Below, piece by piece: positions 1-9,452 of a DNA stretch of 64,000 nucleotides. The translations under genes were made by a program, and so were the position numbers. Source of the stretch: Candidatus Solibacter sp. (GTDB lineage: Bacteria; Acidobacteriota; Terriglobia; Bryobacterales; Bryobacteraceae); NCBI GenBank assembly GCA_013822245.1, contig PNKE01000013.1:1-64000 (forward strand), written 5' to 3'. The notes below the pieces were generated by a model. The model saw only the letters and a list, made by a program, of their open reading frames with translations, was not told the origin of the DNA and made no database searches. Positions within the stretch are counted from its first letter, which is position 1; each line of letters begins with the position of its first letter.

Positions 1-138
1 TCTCCTTGCCTTCCTGATCGTCCTCCGGGTTTGGGTGCGTCCGCGCTCATCCTCCGGCACTTGCGGCCGGGAATGAAACGGCAAACGTGCCGCCCGCATC
101 CATTGAACTTCGGGGCCTGGCCGTCCCTCGGTTTGATC

Positions 139-1497
139 ATGTCCGCGCTGATTTCCACTCAAGTCCTGCTGCTTTGCGCCGCCCTGGCCTGTCCTGCATT
201 GGCGCAACAGGAGCCGGAAGCCAAAGCCGAGGCGCCGGAGGCGAAATACGGCGAACCCTGGCTCAAGAAAGACATAGGCAAGGGTGTGGACTGGGGCGGG
301 CTGTTCAGGTCCGGCTTCCTGTTCCTCGGCGCCCAGCACGCATTCCGCATCGCCACCGAACCTGGCACGCGCGAAGGATTGCGCCAGCCTTTTTTTAGCG
401 GTTACGCGGCATCGCTTTCGAGCCTCAGGGGGTGGTCCGATGGCGACCCGTTCCTGGTGAACTACATCGGCCACCCGATGCAGGGCGCGGTGTCGGGCTA
501 CATCTGGGTGAATCACGACCGCGACTTCCGTACCGTCGAGTTCGGCGACGGGCCTGCTTATTGGAAAGGGCGGCTGCGGGCGACAGCCTTCTCAGCCATT
601 TACGGCGCGCAGTTCGAAGTCGGGCCGTTCAGCGAGGCTTCAATCGGCCAGGTCCAGAAATACTACCCCCAGCACGGCTTTGTCGATCATGTGGTGACGC
701 CCGTGGTCGGAACCCTGTGGATGATCGGCGAGGACGCATTGGACCGCCATGTGATCAAGCCGCTCGAACGGCGGATCGACAACCGGTTTCTGCTGATGAT
801 GCTTCGTGGCGGGCTGAATCCGTCACGCTCGTTCGCCAACCTCATGAGCCTGCGGGTGCCCTGGGCGCGCGACACGCGGCCCGGCATCTTCACGGGCAAG
901 CTCAAGAGCTTTCTCGATGCCGAGGCCCGCGGCGAGATCAGCCGGCCCATGCCTTCGTTCAGAACCGACCGTTCCGGTGAGTTCGGCAACGCTTCGGTGG
1001 AAGTCGCCATGCACTACAGGCCGGTCATCTATGGCTACGCCGGCAAACGCGTCAGGTGCCAGGGCGGCGGCGGCGAGGTGGCGGCAAGGGTGAAGCCGGC
1101 CTGGCAGATGCTGCTCGACGTCTCGGGCTGCGACCTGGGCCGGGTGGACGGCGAATGGTCCGGCGACACGCTCACCTACCTCACCGGCCCGAGGTGGGTT
1201 CCGCGAGCCGGCGGCCGCTGGAGCCCGTATCTCCAAGCGCTTGCCGGCGGCATGCAGACGACCAAGGAAAAAGACCGCCAGGGCAGCTTCAACAACAGCA
1301 CCGTGACTCAGCTTCAGAACAACCGCTTCGCCATAAGCATCGGCGGCGGGTTGGATCTGCGCGTCCATCCGGCGGTGGCGTTGAGACTGGCCAGGCTTGA
1401 ATACAAACACGTCTGGGGGCCCCCGCGCGGGCCGCTTTCGTACAACAACGGGATGAGTTTCAGTTTCGGCGTGGTGGCGCGCGCCGGAACATGGTGA
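139..1497 (+). CDS. secreted hypothetical protein, probable outer-membrane or envelope protein
   Basis: A protein of about 452 residues beginning with a clear signal peptide (hydrophobic core VLLLCAALA, cleavage likely after PALAQ). The reading frame is open further upstream (ATG at 73), but the ATG at 139 puts the signal peptide at the N-terminus and is preferred. The middle part (about residues 100-220) has aromatic/Gly-rich strands and a GHPMQGA segment recalling DUF3943-type outer-membrane proteins; the C-terminal half alternates polar and aromatic residues as in beta strands. I do not recognise a catalytic motif. It lies just before another predicted barrel protein in the same direction. 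Function unknown; outer-membrane location is inference. Confidence 0.7.
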   Translation: MSALISTQVLLLCAALACPALAQQEPEAKAEAPEAKYGEPWLKKDIGKGVDWGGLFRSGFLFLGAQHAFRIATEPGTREGLRQPFFSGYAASLSSLRGWSDGDPFLVNYIGHPMQGAVSGYIWVNHDRDFRTVEFGDGPAYWKGRLRATAFSAIYGAQFEVGPFSEASIGQVQKYYPQHGFVDHVVTPVVGTLWMIGEDALDRHVIKPLERRIDNRFLLMMLRGGLNPSRSFANLMSLRVPWARDTRPGIFTGKLKSFLDAEARGEISRPMPSFRTDRSGEFGNASVEVAMHYRPVIYGYAGKRVRCQGGGGEVAARVKPAWQMLLDVSGCDLGRVDGEWSGDTLTYLTGPRWVPRAGGRWSPYLQALAGGMQTTKEKDRQGSFNNSTVTQLQNNRFAISIGGGLDLRVHPAVALRLARLEYKHVWGPPRGPLSYNNGMSFSFGVVARAGTW

Positions 1498-1560
1498 CAC
1501 GGCGCGCCGCCACGCGCCATGGCGGCGCCGGGCGTGTACGGTAACTGGAGGAGCACGATC

Positions 1561-2619
1561 GTGAAGATCCTGATTTGTCTGGCGCTGGCCGCGGGGGTTC
1601 TCTCCGCTGACCAGATCACTTTGAAGAACGGCGACCGGATCACGGGCACAATCGTGAAATCCGACGACAAATCGCTGGTCCTCAAGACCGCCTATGCCGG
1701 CGACGTGACGATCGACATGGCGCAGATCGCCTCCATCAACGCCGGCGATATGCTGCACGTCCAACTCAAGGACCGCATCGTGGTCGGCCGGATCGCGCCG
1801 GCCGCCGAGGGCGCGGTTGAAATCAGGACCGGCGAGGGCGCGGCGTTCACGGCCCCGCTGGGCGAACTGCTGGCGCTGCGCACCGCGGCCGGGCAGCGGG
1901 CCTGGGAACGCGAACAGGAGCGCATCAGCCGTCCCCGGCTCAACGACTTCTGGTCCGGCTTCGCCAGCCTGAGCTTTGCCGGCTCGTCGGGCAACGCCCG
2001 GACCTCCTCGATCGCCACCGCCGCCGCCGCATCCCGGCAGGCGGGCAAGAACAAGATGGGCCTGTACTTCAACCAGGTCTACGCATCGCAGTCCAACGTC
2101 CTGCCCCACGGCGCGACGGCGAATCGCATTTCGGGCGGCTACCGCCTGGACCGCGGTGTCGGCGGCAGGCTGTTCGTTTTCGGCACGGCCGACTTCGACC
2201 ACGACCGGTTCATGGACCTCGATCTTCGCTCCGTGTTCGGCGGCGGCCTCGGCTATCACATCTGGAAGAGCGGCCGCGGCTTCTGGGACTTCAACGCCGG
2301 CGGCGTGCATAACCGCGAAAAGTTCGGCGCCGGGCTGGTGAGGAACTCCGGCGAAATCCTGCTCGGCGAGGAGTCGTCGCACAGGCTGTTCCAGTCGGTG
2401 AAACTCTATCAGAAGGCCATCTTCTATCCGAACCTCTCCACCCGCGGCGAGTACCGCCTGAACTTCGACGCCGGCGCGGCCATGCCCATCTTCAAGTGGC
2501 TGGAGTGGAACATCGGCTTCTCCAACCGCTACCTGTCCAATCCCATCGCCGGCAAGAAGAGCAACGACCTGCTCTACACCACCGGCATCCGCTTCAGCTT
2601 CGACCAGTCCAAGCGCTGA
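1561..2619 (+). CDS. DUF481-family secreted beta-barrel protein
   Basis: About 352 residues. The start is taken as the GTG at 1561 because GGAGGAG lies seven bases upstream and the product then starts with a signal peptide (VKILICLALAAGVLSA); the ATG at 1519 would bury it. Residues 18-100 form an LKNGDRITGTIVK-type small beta domain often seen before DUF481 (YdiY-like, salt-induced outer-membrane protein). The rest alternates strands such as FSGYRLDRGV and FWDFNAGGVHN and ends in a phenylalanine-containing strand (IRFSFDQSKR). Family assignment is by eye. It follows the previous gene by about 60 bases and may share its transcript. Confidence 0.75.
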   Translation: MKILICLALAAGVLSADQITLKNGDRITGTIVKSDDKSLVLKTAYAGDVTIDMAQIASINAGDMLHVQLKDRIVVGRIAPAAEGAVEIRTGEGAAFTAPLGELLALRTAAGQRAWEREQERISRPRLNDFWSGFASLSFAGSSGNARTSSIATAAAASRQAGKNKMGLYFNQVYASQSNVLPHGATANRISGGYRLDRGVGGRLFVFGTADFDHDRFMDLDLRSVFGGGLGYHIWKSGRGFWDFNAGGVHNREKFGAGLVRNSGEILLGEESSHRLFQSVKLYQKAIFYPNLSTRGEYRLNFDAGAAMPIFKWLEWNIGFSNRYLSNPIAGKKSNDLLYTTGIRFSFDQSKR

Positions 2620-2793
2620 AGCGGCGCTGTTGTTCCGGGCCGCGGCTTCCCGGCATCGAACAAATTCAAGGAAAATTGTACGAGCACCCGCGCATCTGCG
2701 TTTAGAATGGCTAAATGGAGGCCTTCCTCTGAACCGGACCTGACCGGGCGGACTCCGCCCGCGGCGCCGGATCAAATTCGGGACTGAACCAGC

Positions 2794-4203
2794 TTGACGC
2801 TCCCTCGCCGCGCCATCTGCTTGCTTGTGCTGTCCTCTGCCGGTTTCGCCTCCGAAGTGCCGGCCGGCGCCGTTTGGGAGGCAAGACTCACCGCCGCGCT
2901 TTCCAGTTTCACCAACAAGAAGGGCCAGCGCGTGGAAGCCGTCATCCTCACGCCCCCGGGCCACCCCGCGGCCGCGCCCAAGGGCGCCAGGCTGATCGGC
3001 GAACTGGCCGAGACAAAGCGTGTCGGGTTCGGCATCAGGCGGGGCCGGGCCATGATGAGACCGGTCTTTCACACGCTGCTGCTGCCGGACGGCGAGGCGA
3101 TCGCCATCGAAACGCGGCTGACCGGCCTGGATAACGCGCGCGAAACCGTCGACCCGAAAGGCCGCATCCTCGGCATCCGCGCCACCAGCGTCTTCGGCCA
3201 CCGCATGGCCGGCATCACCCGCAACATTTTCATCTGGGATCCGTTGATCCAAACCGTGCTGGCCGGGACCACCATCGCCACGCTGCGCTTCCCCGAAGCC
3301 GAAATCCACCTGCCGGCGGGCAGCGAGTTCCATGTGAGGCTGGAGAAGCCGCTGGTCTTGCGGGACGGCCTGACAGTCCCTCTGCCCGCCGTCGCCATGG
3401 CTGGAGACGCCGAGGAATTGACCTCCATCGTCGCCCGCCTCACGCACGCCACCGTCGACGCGAAAACCAACAAGGACGCCGATATGGTGAATCTGCTGCT
3501 GCTCGGCGAAAGCGAGTGGCTGGAGCGCGCATTCCGCGCCGCCGGCTGGGTGCAAGCCGATCCGCTGACAAAGGCGACGGGCTGGAAGACGTTCCGCGCG
3601 GTGGCCGAGGCGCTGCCTTATCCCGAGGCGCCCATGAGCAAGCAACTGCTCGACGAAGCGCCGCCGGACTACGAGTTGTCCAAGACCATCAACGATTATT
3701 CCAAACGCCACCACGCCCGCGTGTTCACGCAGAAAGAGACCTTCCGCGGGCGCCCCATCCATGCCGGTTCGGCCACCCACGATGTCGCCATCGACTTCCT
3801 GTTCAGCCGCTTCACCCTCACCCACCTGATCGACGCCAGCATCGACAACGAACGCGCAAAAGTGGTCAACGACCTCATCGCCACCGGCTGCGTGGATGCC
3901 GCCGAACTGATCGACCGGCCCTGGGCGCCGCGCGGCCACCGCAACTCGTCGGGGCAGAATCTGAACACCGACGGCCGCATCGCCGTTCTCGAGTTGAATC
4001 CCTGCCGGGCTCCGCTCCGGGCCATGGTCCCCGAGCCTGCCCCGAAGCCGAGCGTCTGGCGGCGCATCCCGCGCCAGTTCTTCCTCACTGTCCGCAACGA
4101 CTTCACCCGCAACAATCCCGCCGTCCAGGCCGGCCTCGGCGTGAAGTACCTCTGGAAGAAGATGACCGGACGCAAGGTCACTCCCCAAGCACTGTCACGG
4201 TAA
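2794..4203 (+). CDS. secreted protein with LssY C-terminal-like domain
   Basis: 469 residues with a TTG start and an N-terminal signal peptide (LPRRAICLLVLSSAGFAS). Residues 20-220 are a beta-rich region with repeated references to hydrophobic strands; residues about 230-430 carry the LssY C-terminal signature: LGESEWLERAFRAAGW, then KTFRAVAEALPYPEAPMS, then HHARVF and a D-A-S-I-D-N-E-R stretch. LssY-C proteins are linked to envelope functions, but their chemistry is unknown. The 3' end overlaps the convergent yjbQ gene by 26 bases. A 170-base gap separates it from the upstream gene, so it may have its own promoter. Confidence 0.7.
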   Translation: MTLPRRAICLLVLSSAGFASEVPAGAVWEARLTAALSSFTNKKGQRVEAVILTPPGHPAAAPKGARLIGELAETKRVGFGIRRGRAMMRPVFHTLLLPDGEAIAIETRLTGLDNARETVDPKGRILGIRATSVFGHRMAGITRNIFIWDPLIQTVLAGTTIATLRFPEAEIHLPAGSEFHVRLEKPLVLRDGLTVPLPAVAMAGDAEELTSIVARLTHATVDAKTNKDADMVNLLLLGESEWLERAFRAAGWVQADPLTKATGWKTFRAVAEALPYPEAPMSKQLLDEAPPDYELSKTINDYSKRHHARVFTQKETFRGRPIHAGSATHDVAIDFLFSRFTLTHLIDASIDNERAKVVNDLIATGCVDAAELIDRPWAPRGHRNSSGQNLNTDGRIAVLELNPCRAPLRAMVPEPAPKPSVWRRIPRQFFLTVRNDFTRNNPAVQAGLGVKYLWKKMTGRKVTPQALSR

Positions 4204-4597
4204 GCTCACGCTCCCGCGCCCGTTCGTCGAAATCGCAAAGCACGATCTGCTGCCATGTGCCCAGATGCAGCCGGCCGTTCTTGACCGGATAGCTCTTCGA
4301 GGCGCCCATCAGCGCGCTGCGCAAATGGGCATAGCCGTTGTGATCGCCCCAACGGGCGTTGTGCGCGTAGTCGTTGTTCATCGGCGCGATCTGTGAAAGC
4401 GCTTTTTTCAGGTCCAGCACCGCGCCGGATTCGAACTCGATCGTCGTCAATCCCAGCGTCGAGCCGAGCCCGCTCACGTTCACCACGCCCGCGCTGACGC
4501 CGCTTTGCGCCACCGCCGCTTCCACCTGGCCGGTGATGTCGATCACGTCGCACAACCCGCGCGTCGGGACGCGGAATGTTGTTTGAACCACTGCCAT
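4178..4597 (-). CDS. yjbQ: YjbQ / UPF0047 family protein
   Basis: 139 residues from the ATG at 4597 (an upstream ATG at 4615 adds six residues without family similarity). The sequence follows the UPF0047 pattern: VVQTTFRVPTRGLCDVIDIT at the N-terminus, GSTLGLTTIEFESG, NDYAHNARWGDHNGYAHLR and GRLHLGTWQQIVLCDFD. The histidines and acidic residues of the central and C-terminal blocks are those thought to bind metal. Family members have weak thiamine-phosphate synthase activity in E. coli complementation tests; the true substrate is unsettled. Length is normal. Its 3' end overlaps the convergent upstream gene by 26 bases. Confidence 0.9.
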   Translation of the reverse strand: MAVVQTTFRVPTRGLCDVIDITGQVEAAVAQSGVSAGVVNVSGLGSTLGLTTIEFESGAVLDLKKALSQIAPMNNDYAHNARWGDHNGYAHLRSALMGASKSYPVKNGRLHLGTWQQIVLCDFDERARERELTVTVLGE

Positions 4598-4642
4598 CCT
4601 TCTATTTCGACACAATCCGGCCGCTTTTTCACGCGCCTCGGA

Positions 4643-5755
4643 TCACGGCGCGCCCAGGCCGCGGAACAGTTCCAGCGAACGGGCGGCGCAGATGCTCCAG
4701 CGGTAACGCGCGCGGGCCGTCACCGCCCCGGCCGCGCCCAGACGGGCCCGAAGCGAATCGGATTCAAGCAGCCGCTCCAGCCCCGCGGCAATGGACCCGA
4801 CATCACGCGGATCAACATATTCGCAACCATCCGCGCCCACTTCGGGCAGCGACGAGACATTCGACGTCAGCACCGCCGTGCCCGCGGCCATGGCTTGCGC
4901 CACCGGGAATCCGAAGCCCTCATAGAGCGACGGGTAGGCGGCCACCGCCGCCGCGCGCGTCAGGCCCGGCAGGTCGCGCTCATCGGCATAGCCAAGCCAG
5001 CGCACCGCGCCCGCGCCTTGCTTGAGCCGCTCAATCGTCTCCGCCGGCGCCCAGCCCGCCGGTCCGGCGAAGACCAGGTCGTGATTCCGCCGCCAGCGTT
5101 CAGGCAACGCCGCCCAGGCGTCAAGCAGCCGCGCCGTGTTCTTGCGCGGCTCGATTGTGCCCACAACCAGCACAAACGGTTTCATGAGCGAATGTTTCGA
5201 CGCCGCGGCTCGCGCTTCCGCCTCGGTGACGTCGAAATAGGCGTCGCTCACGCCCGAGTGAATGGCGGCAACGCGCTCCGGCGGCAGCTTCAGGTATTCG
5301 ATCGCGTCGCGCCGCGTGTTCTCGCTCACGGCGATCAACGCGTCGGCGCGCTTCCAGACGCGTTCGGCGAATTCCGCATCGGCGCGGATGTTGCCCTCGG
5401 TGTGCATCCCGGGCATCGTCCAGCAGGTGAGATCGTGCAGCGTCGATGTCAGCAGCGCCGCGCGCGGCGGCCGCCTCACCTGATTGGTGGCATGGAACAG
5501 CTTTGCTCCGCCCATCCGCAACACGGGCAGCCGCAGGTAGTTCGTGGCATACAGCGCGGCCAGTCCCAGATACGTCTCCGCCGGCTTGGCCATGCTGCGC
5601 TCGTGATTCAAGGGCGCCGAGAAATCCACCCGCGGTAACGTCCGCACCGCTTCCGGCCCCGCGGCTTCGATCAGAGCCTTGGTCCAATGCCAGACGTAGG
5701 CCTTCACGCCGGCGCTGCGCAGCATCAACGGCGAAACATCGATGAGCAGGCTCAT
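4643..5755 (-). CDS. glycosyltransferase family 4
   Basis: 370 residues from the ATG at 5755, whose ATGA overlaps the stop of the ArnT-like gene, so the two are translationally coupled. GT-B fold with the GT4 donor-site signatures: VGTIEPRKNTARLLDAW (about residue 190) and SLYEGFGFPVAQAMAAGTAV (about 280). GT4 enzymes transfer a sugar from a nucleotide-sugar to a glycan or lipid acceptor with retention. The EX7E motif here reads EGFGFPVAQ, so the second glutamate is glutamine, which is unusual. With asparagine synthetase and a membrane glycosyltransferase upstream, a role in surface polysaccharide or protein glycosylation is likely. Donor and acceptor cannot be deduced. Confidence 0.88.
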   Translation of the reverse strand: MSLLIDVSPLMLRSAGVKAYVWHWTKALIEAAGPEAVRTLPRVDFSAPLNHERSMAKPAETYLGLAALYATNYLRLPVLRMGGAKLFHATNQVRRPPRAALLTSTLHDLTCWTMPGMHTEGNIRADAEFAERVWKRADALIAVSENTRRDAIEYLKLPPERVAAIHSGVSDAYFDVTEAEARAAASKHSLMKPFVLVVGTIEPRKNTARLLDAWAALPERWRRNHDLVFAGPAGWAPAETIERLKQGAGAVRWLGYADERDLPGLTRAAAVAAYPSLYEGFGFPVAQAMAAGTAVLTSNVSSLPEVGADGCEYVDPRDVGSIAAGLERLLESDSLRARLGAAGAVTARARYRWSICAARSLELFRGLGAP

Positions 5756-7566
5756 GGCGCGGACTCCCCAGCAACCGGCTGGTTGGTGAAAAGGTACTTG
5801 CCGCCGCTTTCCTTCACCGTGTACAGCGGCGCCGATGCGGCTGCCCTGACGCGTTCGGCCGATGGCTTCTCCACCAGGATGTACACCCGGCCCGGCCCAC
5901 GCCACAGGCCGGCGAACGCAGCGTCATCGATGAAGACATCCGGCGCGCCCGGCGCATACGAACCATACTCCAGGTTGTTGACGCGGCCGTTGAGCAGCCG
6001 CACGCGTTCGAGGCCGGCATAGAAGAACACGCTTGAAAACGTGTAGTACTGGTTGTCGAAAACCACCGTGCCCGGCCGCTTCGCGAGTTCGGTTTTGAGC
6101 GCGGCTGCGAGCGGCTGCGAACTCAGATACGGGTCGAACGAAACCATGGCCACGCGCGCGGCGTTCAGAAACAGCACCATCATCAGCGCCAGGCCGAGTT
6201 GAGTCGCCGCGCCGCGCCAGCGCCAGGCGGCCAGCGTTCCGCAGAGGAAAGCGATCCCGGCCAGCATCAGCGGCGGCCTCAGGTAGGCGAACGAGTTCAA
6301 CGTGAGGTCGCCCATGTGGCCCAGTGACAGGGTGTAGAGTTCGGGGTTCCGCGTCAGCGCCTGCGAGATGTCGCCCGGCGCGGGCAGGTTCCAGACGCTG
6401 GCCAGGATGTAGACAACCGCCGCCAGTGCCAGCGCCGAAACCGCCGCCGCGGCCTTCAATCCATGCCGCACCCAGGCCGAGCCTTCCGCGATCGCGCAGC
6501 CCAGCAGCAGCGCCAGCGCCGGATACGCCGGCAGCGAATAGTATTCCTGCGTTGTCGAAAACGAGAAGAAGACAAGGATAAATCCGGCCCAGCACAGCAT
6601 CAACAGCCGCGCTCGCGATGCCCGGTCCGGTTGGCGATAGGAGAGCTTCGCCAGCCTCGGAAAGTACGCCGACCACGGGAAGAACCACAGCAGGTGGAAG
6701 AGCCAGAACAGGTGGCGCGGGACAGTATTGTAGTCTCGCGGCCAGCGGCGGTCGAGGAAACGCAGGATGTGTTCGTTGAAGAAGTAGAACCAGAAAAAGC
6801 CGCGGTACTTGCCCGGACCCGAGTCCATCGAGAAGTCCAGATACGGAGGGTTCCGCAGCGTGGCGATGATGTGCCAGGGCGCGGCGATCAGCAGGATGAT
6901 GGCCGCGCCTGAAAACGGCCGCAGCCGCTTCCATGTCTGGAGATCGAACAGCCGCCCTGTGATCGCCAGCCAGACGATACCCGCGCCAACAGGGAACACC
7001 GCCGCGATCAGTCCCTTCAGCAACAGGCCCGTGCCGATGGCCGCCGCCATCACCGCCGCCCACAGCCGCGGCCGCGTCTCGCTTTCGTCGAGCGTCCGCA
7101 TCAGCGCCCACATCGCCAAAGTGATCGTCGCCGTCAGGATGACGTCGGGGATCAGGATGCGCGTAAACAGGAACAGCCCGGTGGATGTCGCCATCGCCAG
7201 CCCTGCGTAGAACCCTTCGCGCTCGCCGAACGCCCATCGTCCAAAGGCAAACACCAGCCACGACAGCGCCAGGATCGAGGCGACGACGATCAACCGCGCC
7301 GCCCAGTCATTGACGCCGAACACGGCGTAGGAGACGGCCATCATCCAATATTTCAGCGGCGACTTTTCGAGATACGCCACGCCATCAAGCCGTGCCGTCA
7401 CCCAGTCGCCCGATTCAAGCATGTTGCGCGCGATCTGCGCCTGCACGGCGTCCACGTCGTCCATCAGGTGCGGCGGCGCAACAAGCGCCGGCACATAGAT
7501 GGCCGCGGCGAACAACAGGACGATCAGCGCGTGGCGGCGGATTCGATCTTCCATCGTTTCATCCAT
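5752..7566 (-). CDS. ArnT-like / GT83-type membrane glycosyltransferase
   Basis: About 604 residues if started at ATG 7566 (ATG 7554 is equally possible). The N-terminal membrane helix is followed by the lumenal DD/DE motif (HLMDDVDAVQAQIARNMLES) and LEKSPLKYWMMAVSYAVFG, both typical of ArnT/PMT glycosyltransferases that take sugar from a polyprenyl-phosphate donor. About 11-12 hydrophobic segments follow and a soluble C-terminal domain of about 150 residues closes the protein. The start lies inside the 3' end of the asparagine synthetase gene and the stop overlaps the GT4 gene, so the three form one operon. Acceptor (lipid A-like, glycan or protein) unknown. Confidence 0.85.
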   Translation of the reverse strand: MDETMEDRIRRHALIVLLFAAAIYVPALVAPPHLMDDVDAVQAQIARNMLESGDWVTARLDGVAYLEKSPLKYWMMAVSYAVFGVNDWAARLIVVASILALSWLVFAFGRWAFGEREGFYAGLAMATSTGLFLFTRILIPDVILTATITLAMWALMRTLDESETRPRLWAAVMAAAIGTGLLLKGLIAAVFPVGAGIVWLAITGRLFDLQTWKRLRPFSGAAIILLIAAPWHIIATLRNPPYLDFSMDSGPGKYRGFFWFYFFNEHILRFLDRRWPRDYNTVPRHLFWLFHLLWFFPWSAYFPRLAKLSYRQPDRASRARLLMLCWAGFILVFFSFSTTQEYYSLPAYPALALLLGCAIAEGSAWVRHGLKAAAAVSALALAAVVYILASVWNLPAPGDISQALTRNPELYTLSLGHMGDLTLNSFAYLRPPLMLAGIAFLCGTLAAWRWRGAATQLGLALMMVLFLNAARVAMVSFDPYLSSQPLAAALKTELAKRPGTVVFDNQYYTFSSVFFYAGLERVRLLNGRVNNLEYGSYAPGAPDVFIDDAAFAGLWRGPGRVYILVEKPSAERVRAAASAPLYTVKESGGKYLFTNQPVAGESAP

Positions 7567-9401
7567 AGGAACAGAATCAGCAGGCCCCAGAGTCCGTAGC
7601 CGTGGCTGGCCCGGCGCTGCTGGTGCTCGGCGTTGATGCGGCTGACCGAAGCCCAATTGAAGATGCCGGTCGCTTCGACCTCCTTCCGCGAAACGGTCTC
7701 ATCGAACAGAGCCTTCAGCGGGCCGCGGAACCAGCGGTGGGCCGGGATGTCGAAACCCTCCTTGGGGCGCGTGAGCACGGCTTCCGGCAACTTGCCGCGC
7801 ATCAGGTCGCGGAGAATGAACTTCAGCGTCTTGCCGCGGATCTTGAACTCCTCGGGCAGCGACGCGGCGAACTCGACGATGCGGTGGTCCAGGAACGGCG
7901 GCCGCACTTCCAGCGAATGAGCCATGCTCATGCGGTCGCACTTGTTCAGGATGTCATCGGCCAGGTAATAACGCTGGTCGAGCCACAGGAAGCGGTTGAC
8001 TTGGCCGCAGGCAAAGGCCTCGGCCGGCAGCGTATTCATGAGGCTGCCCGGATCGGTCTCGCGCGGCAGCCGGGCGAGAGAGCGTTTCCGCGCCATGCTG
8101 AACGTGCCGTTCCAGAACAGGTGGGCCGCGGCAGGCGTCAGCAGGGAACCTTCCAGGAACCGCTTGGCCTTGTACTCCAGACTGATCTTGTCGTCGGAAA
8201 CCGGCCACAGCCGCAACAGCCCGAGGCCGGCGCGCCGCATCCAGGCCGGCGCGCGATTGGCGTGGTGGTAAAGATGGTCGGCGCGATAGGTCAGGTAGCC
8301 GCCGAACAGTTCGTCGGCGCCTTCGCCGCTCAACGCCACGGTGACGTGGCGGCGCGTCATCATCGACAGATACCAGACCGGCAGCGCGCCCGCGTCGGCC
8401 GAGGGTTCGTCGGCGTAATCCACCAGGCGCTGGACGGTGGCTTCGAGATCGGCTTCGGGGTTGAGGTCAAACTCGTGGTGGTCCGTGCCGTAGTGCGCGG
8501 CCACGGTGCGGAAGAACTCGCTCTCGTCGTGCGAATGGCCCTTGAATGAGATCGAGAACGTCTTCAATTGCGGCACTTGCCGCGCCGCGTAGTGCAGCAC
8601 CGTTGAAGAATCCAGCCCGCCCGACGCCCAGACGCCCAGCGGGACATCCGAGATCAGATGTTCGCGCACCGACAATGCCAGCAGTTCGTCCAGCCGCTCC
8701 TTGGCATCCTCGATCGTCCAGGCCCGCGGTTCGAGCCTGAGATTCCAGTACGGCGCCCGCGTGATCTCGCCGCCGCGCCACTCCAGCATCTCGCCGGGCA
8801 GCAGCTTCCCGATGCCGTCAACCAGCGTGTAAGGCGCCGGTACGTAGTTCAGCGAGAGGTAGTAGCCGAGGCCGTTGAGGTCCAGCCGGCGCGGGATTTC
8901 GGGATGCGCGAACAGCGTCTTCAGCTCGCTGCCGAAGTAGATGTCACGGCCGCGGTGGTGGATGTAGAGCGGCTTGATGCCCATGCGGTCGCGCGCCAGC
9001 ACGAGCCGCTGCTTCGATTCGGTCCAGAGGGCGATGGCGAACATGCCGCGCAGGCGCGGGAAACAGGCCGTGTCCCACTCGATGAAGGCGCGCAGCACGG
9101 CCTCGGTGTCGCAGCGCGTCTCGAAGCGGTGGCCGAGCGATTCAAGTTCGGCGCGCAACTCGGCATGGTTGTAGATTTCGCCGTTGTAGACGATGACCGT
9201 GTCGCCGCCGGCGGCGTACATGGGCTGCCGGCCGGCATCGACGTCGATGATGGATAGGCGCGCGTTTCCAAGCGCCACGCAGTCCGATTCATGCACGCCC
9301 TGGCCATCAGGTCCGCGGTGGTTGATGGTGGAGATGACGTGGTGAATGCGGCCGCGCTCAACGGGGCTAGCCAGCGTGGTGAATCCTGCTATGCCGCACA
9401 C
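7524..9401 (-). CDS. asnB: asparagine synthase (glutamine-hydrolysing)
   Basis: 625 residues with a GTG start. The class II glutaminase domain begins with the obligatory nucleophile Cys2 (MCGIAGF), followed by the NHRGPDG and YNGEIYNH segments. The synthetase domain carries the PP-loop SGGLDSS (residues 260-266) and the SGEGADELFGGY block. It makes asparagine or amidates a carboxylated sugar using glutamine and ATP. Paralogs of this length often sit in exopolysaccharide/PEP-CTERM gene sets as amidotransferases, and here it heads an operon with two glycosyltransferases, so a sugar-amidating role is as plausible as housekeeping asparagine synthesis. All catalytic motifs are intact. Confidence 0.92.
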   Translation of the reverse strand: MCGIAGFTTLASPVERGRIHHVISTINHRGPDGQGVHESDCVALGNARLSIIDVDAGRQPMYAAGGDTVIVYNGEIYNHAELRAELESLGHRFETRCDTEAVLRAFIEWDTACFPRLRGMFAIALWTESKQRLVLARDRMGIKPLYIHHRGRDIYFGSELKTLFAHPEIPRRLDLNGLGYYLSLNYVPAPYTLVDGIGKLLPGEMLEWRGGEITRAPYWNLRLEPRAWTIEDAKERLDELLALSVREHLISDVPLGVWASGGLDSSTVLHYAARQVPQLKTFSISFKGHSHDESEFFRTVAAHYGTDHHEFDLNPEADLEATVQRLVDYADEPSADAGALPVWYLSMMTRRHVTVALSGEGADELFGGYLTYRADHLYHHANRAPAWMRRAGLGLLRLWPVSDDKISLEYKAKRFLEGSLLTPAAAHLFWNGTFSMARKRSLARLPRETDPGSLMNTLPAEAFACGQVNRFLWLDQRYYLADDILNKCDRMSMAHSLEVRPPFLDHRIVEFAASLPEEFKIRGKTLKFILRDLMRGKLPEAVLTRPKEGFDIPAHRWFRGPLKALFDETVSRKEVEATGIFNWASVSRINAEHQQRRASHGYGLWGLLILFLWMKRWKIESAATR

Positions 9402-9452
9402 AAGCTTTCAGGATAGCCGATACCGGCGGCGCAGCCACTCAGTGAGAGGCGA

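Noticed and set aside
823-4188. 1121-residue open frame on the minus strand
   Set aside because: It lies antisense to two genes with signal peptides and family similarity, is rich in Ala/Gly/Arg and has no recognisable domain: a high-GC shadow.
4505-5638. 377-residue plus-strand frame
   Set aside because: Antisense to the GT4 gene with its glycosyltransferase motifs; composition is low-complexity Arg/Pro/Ala.
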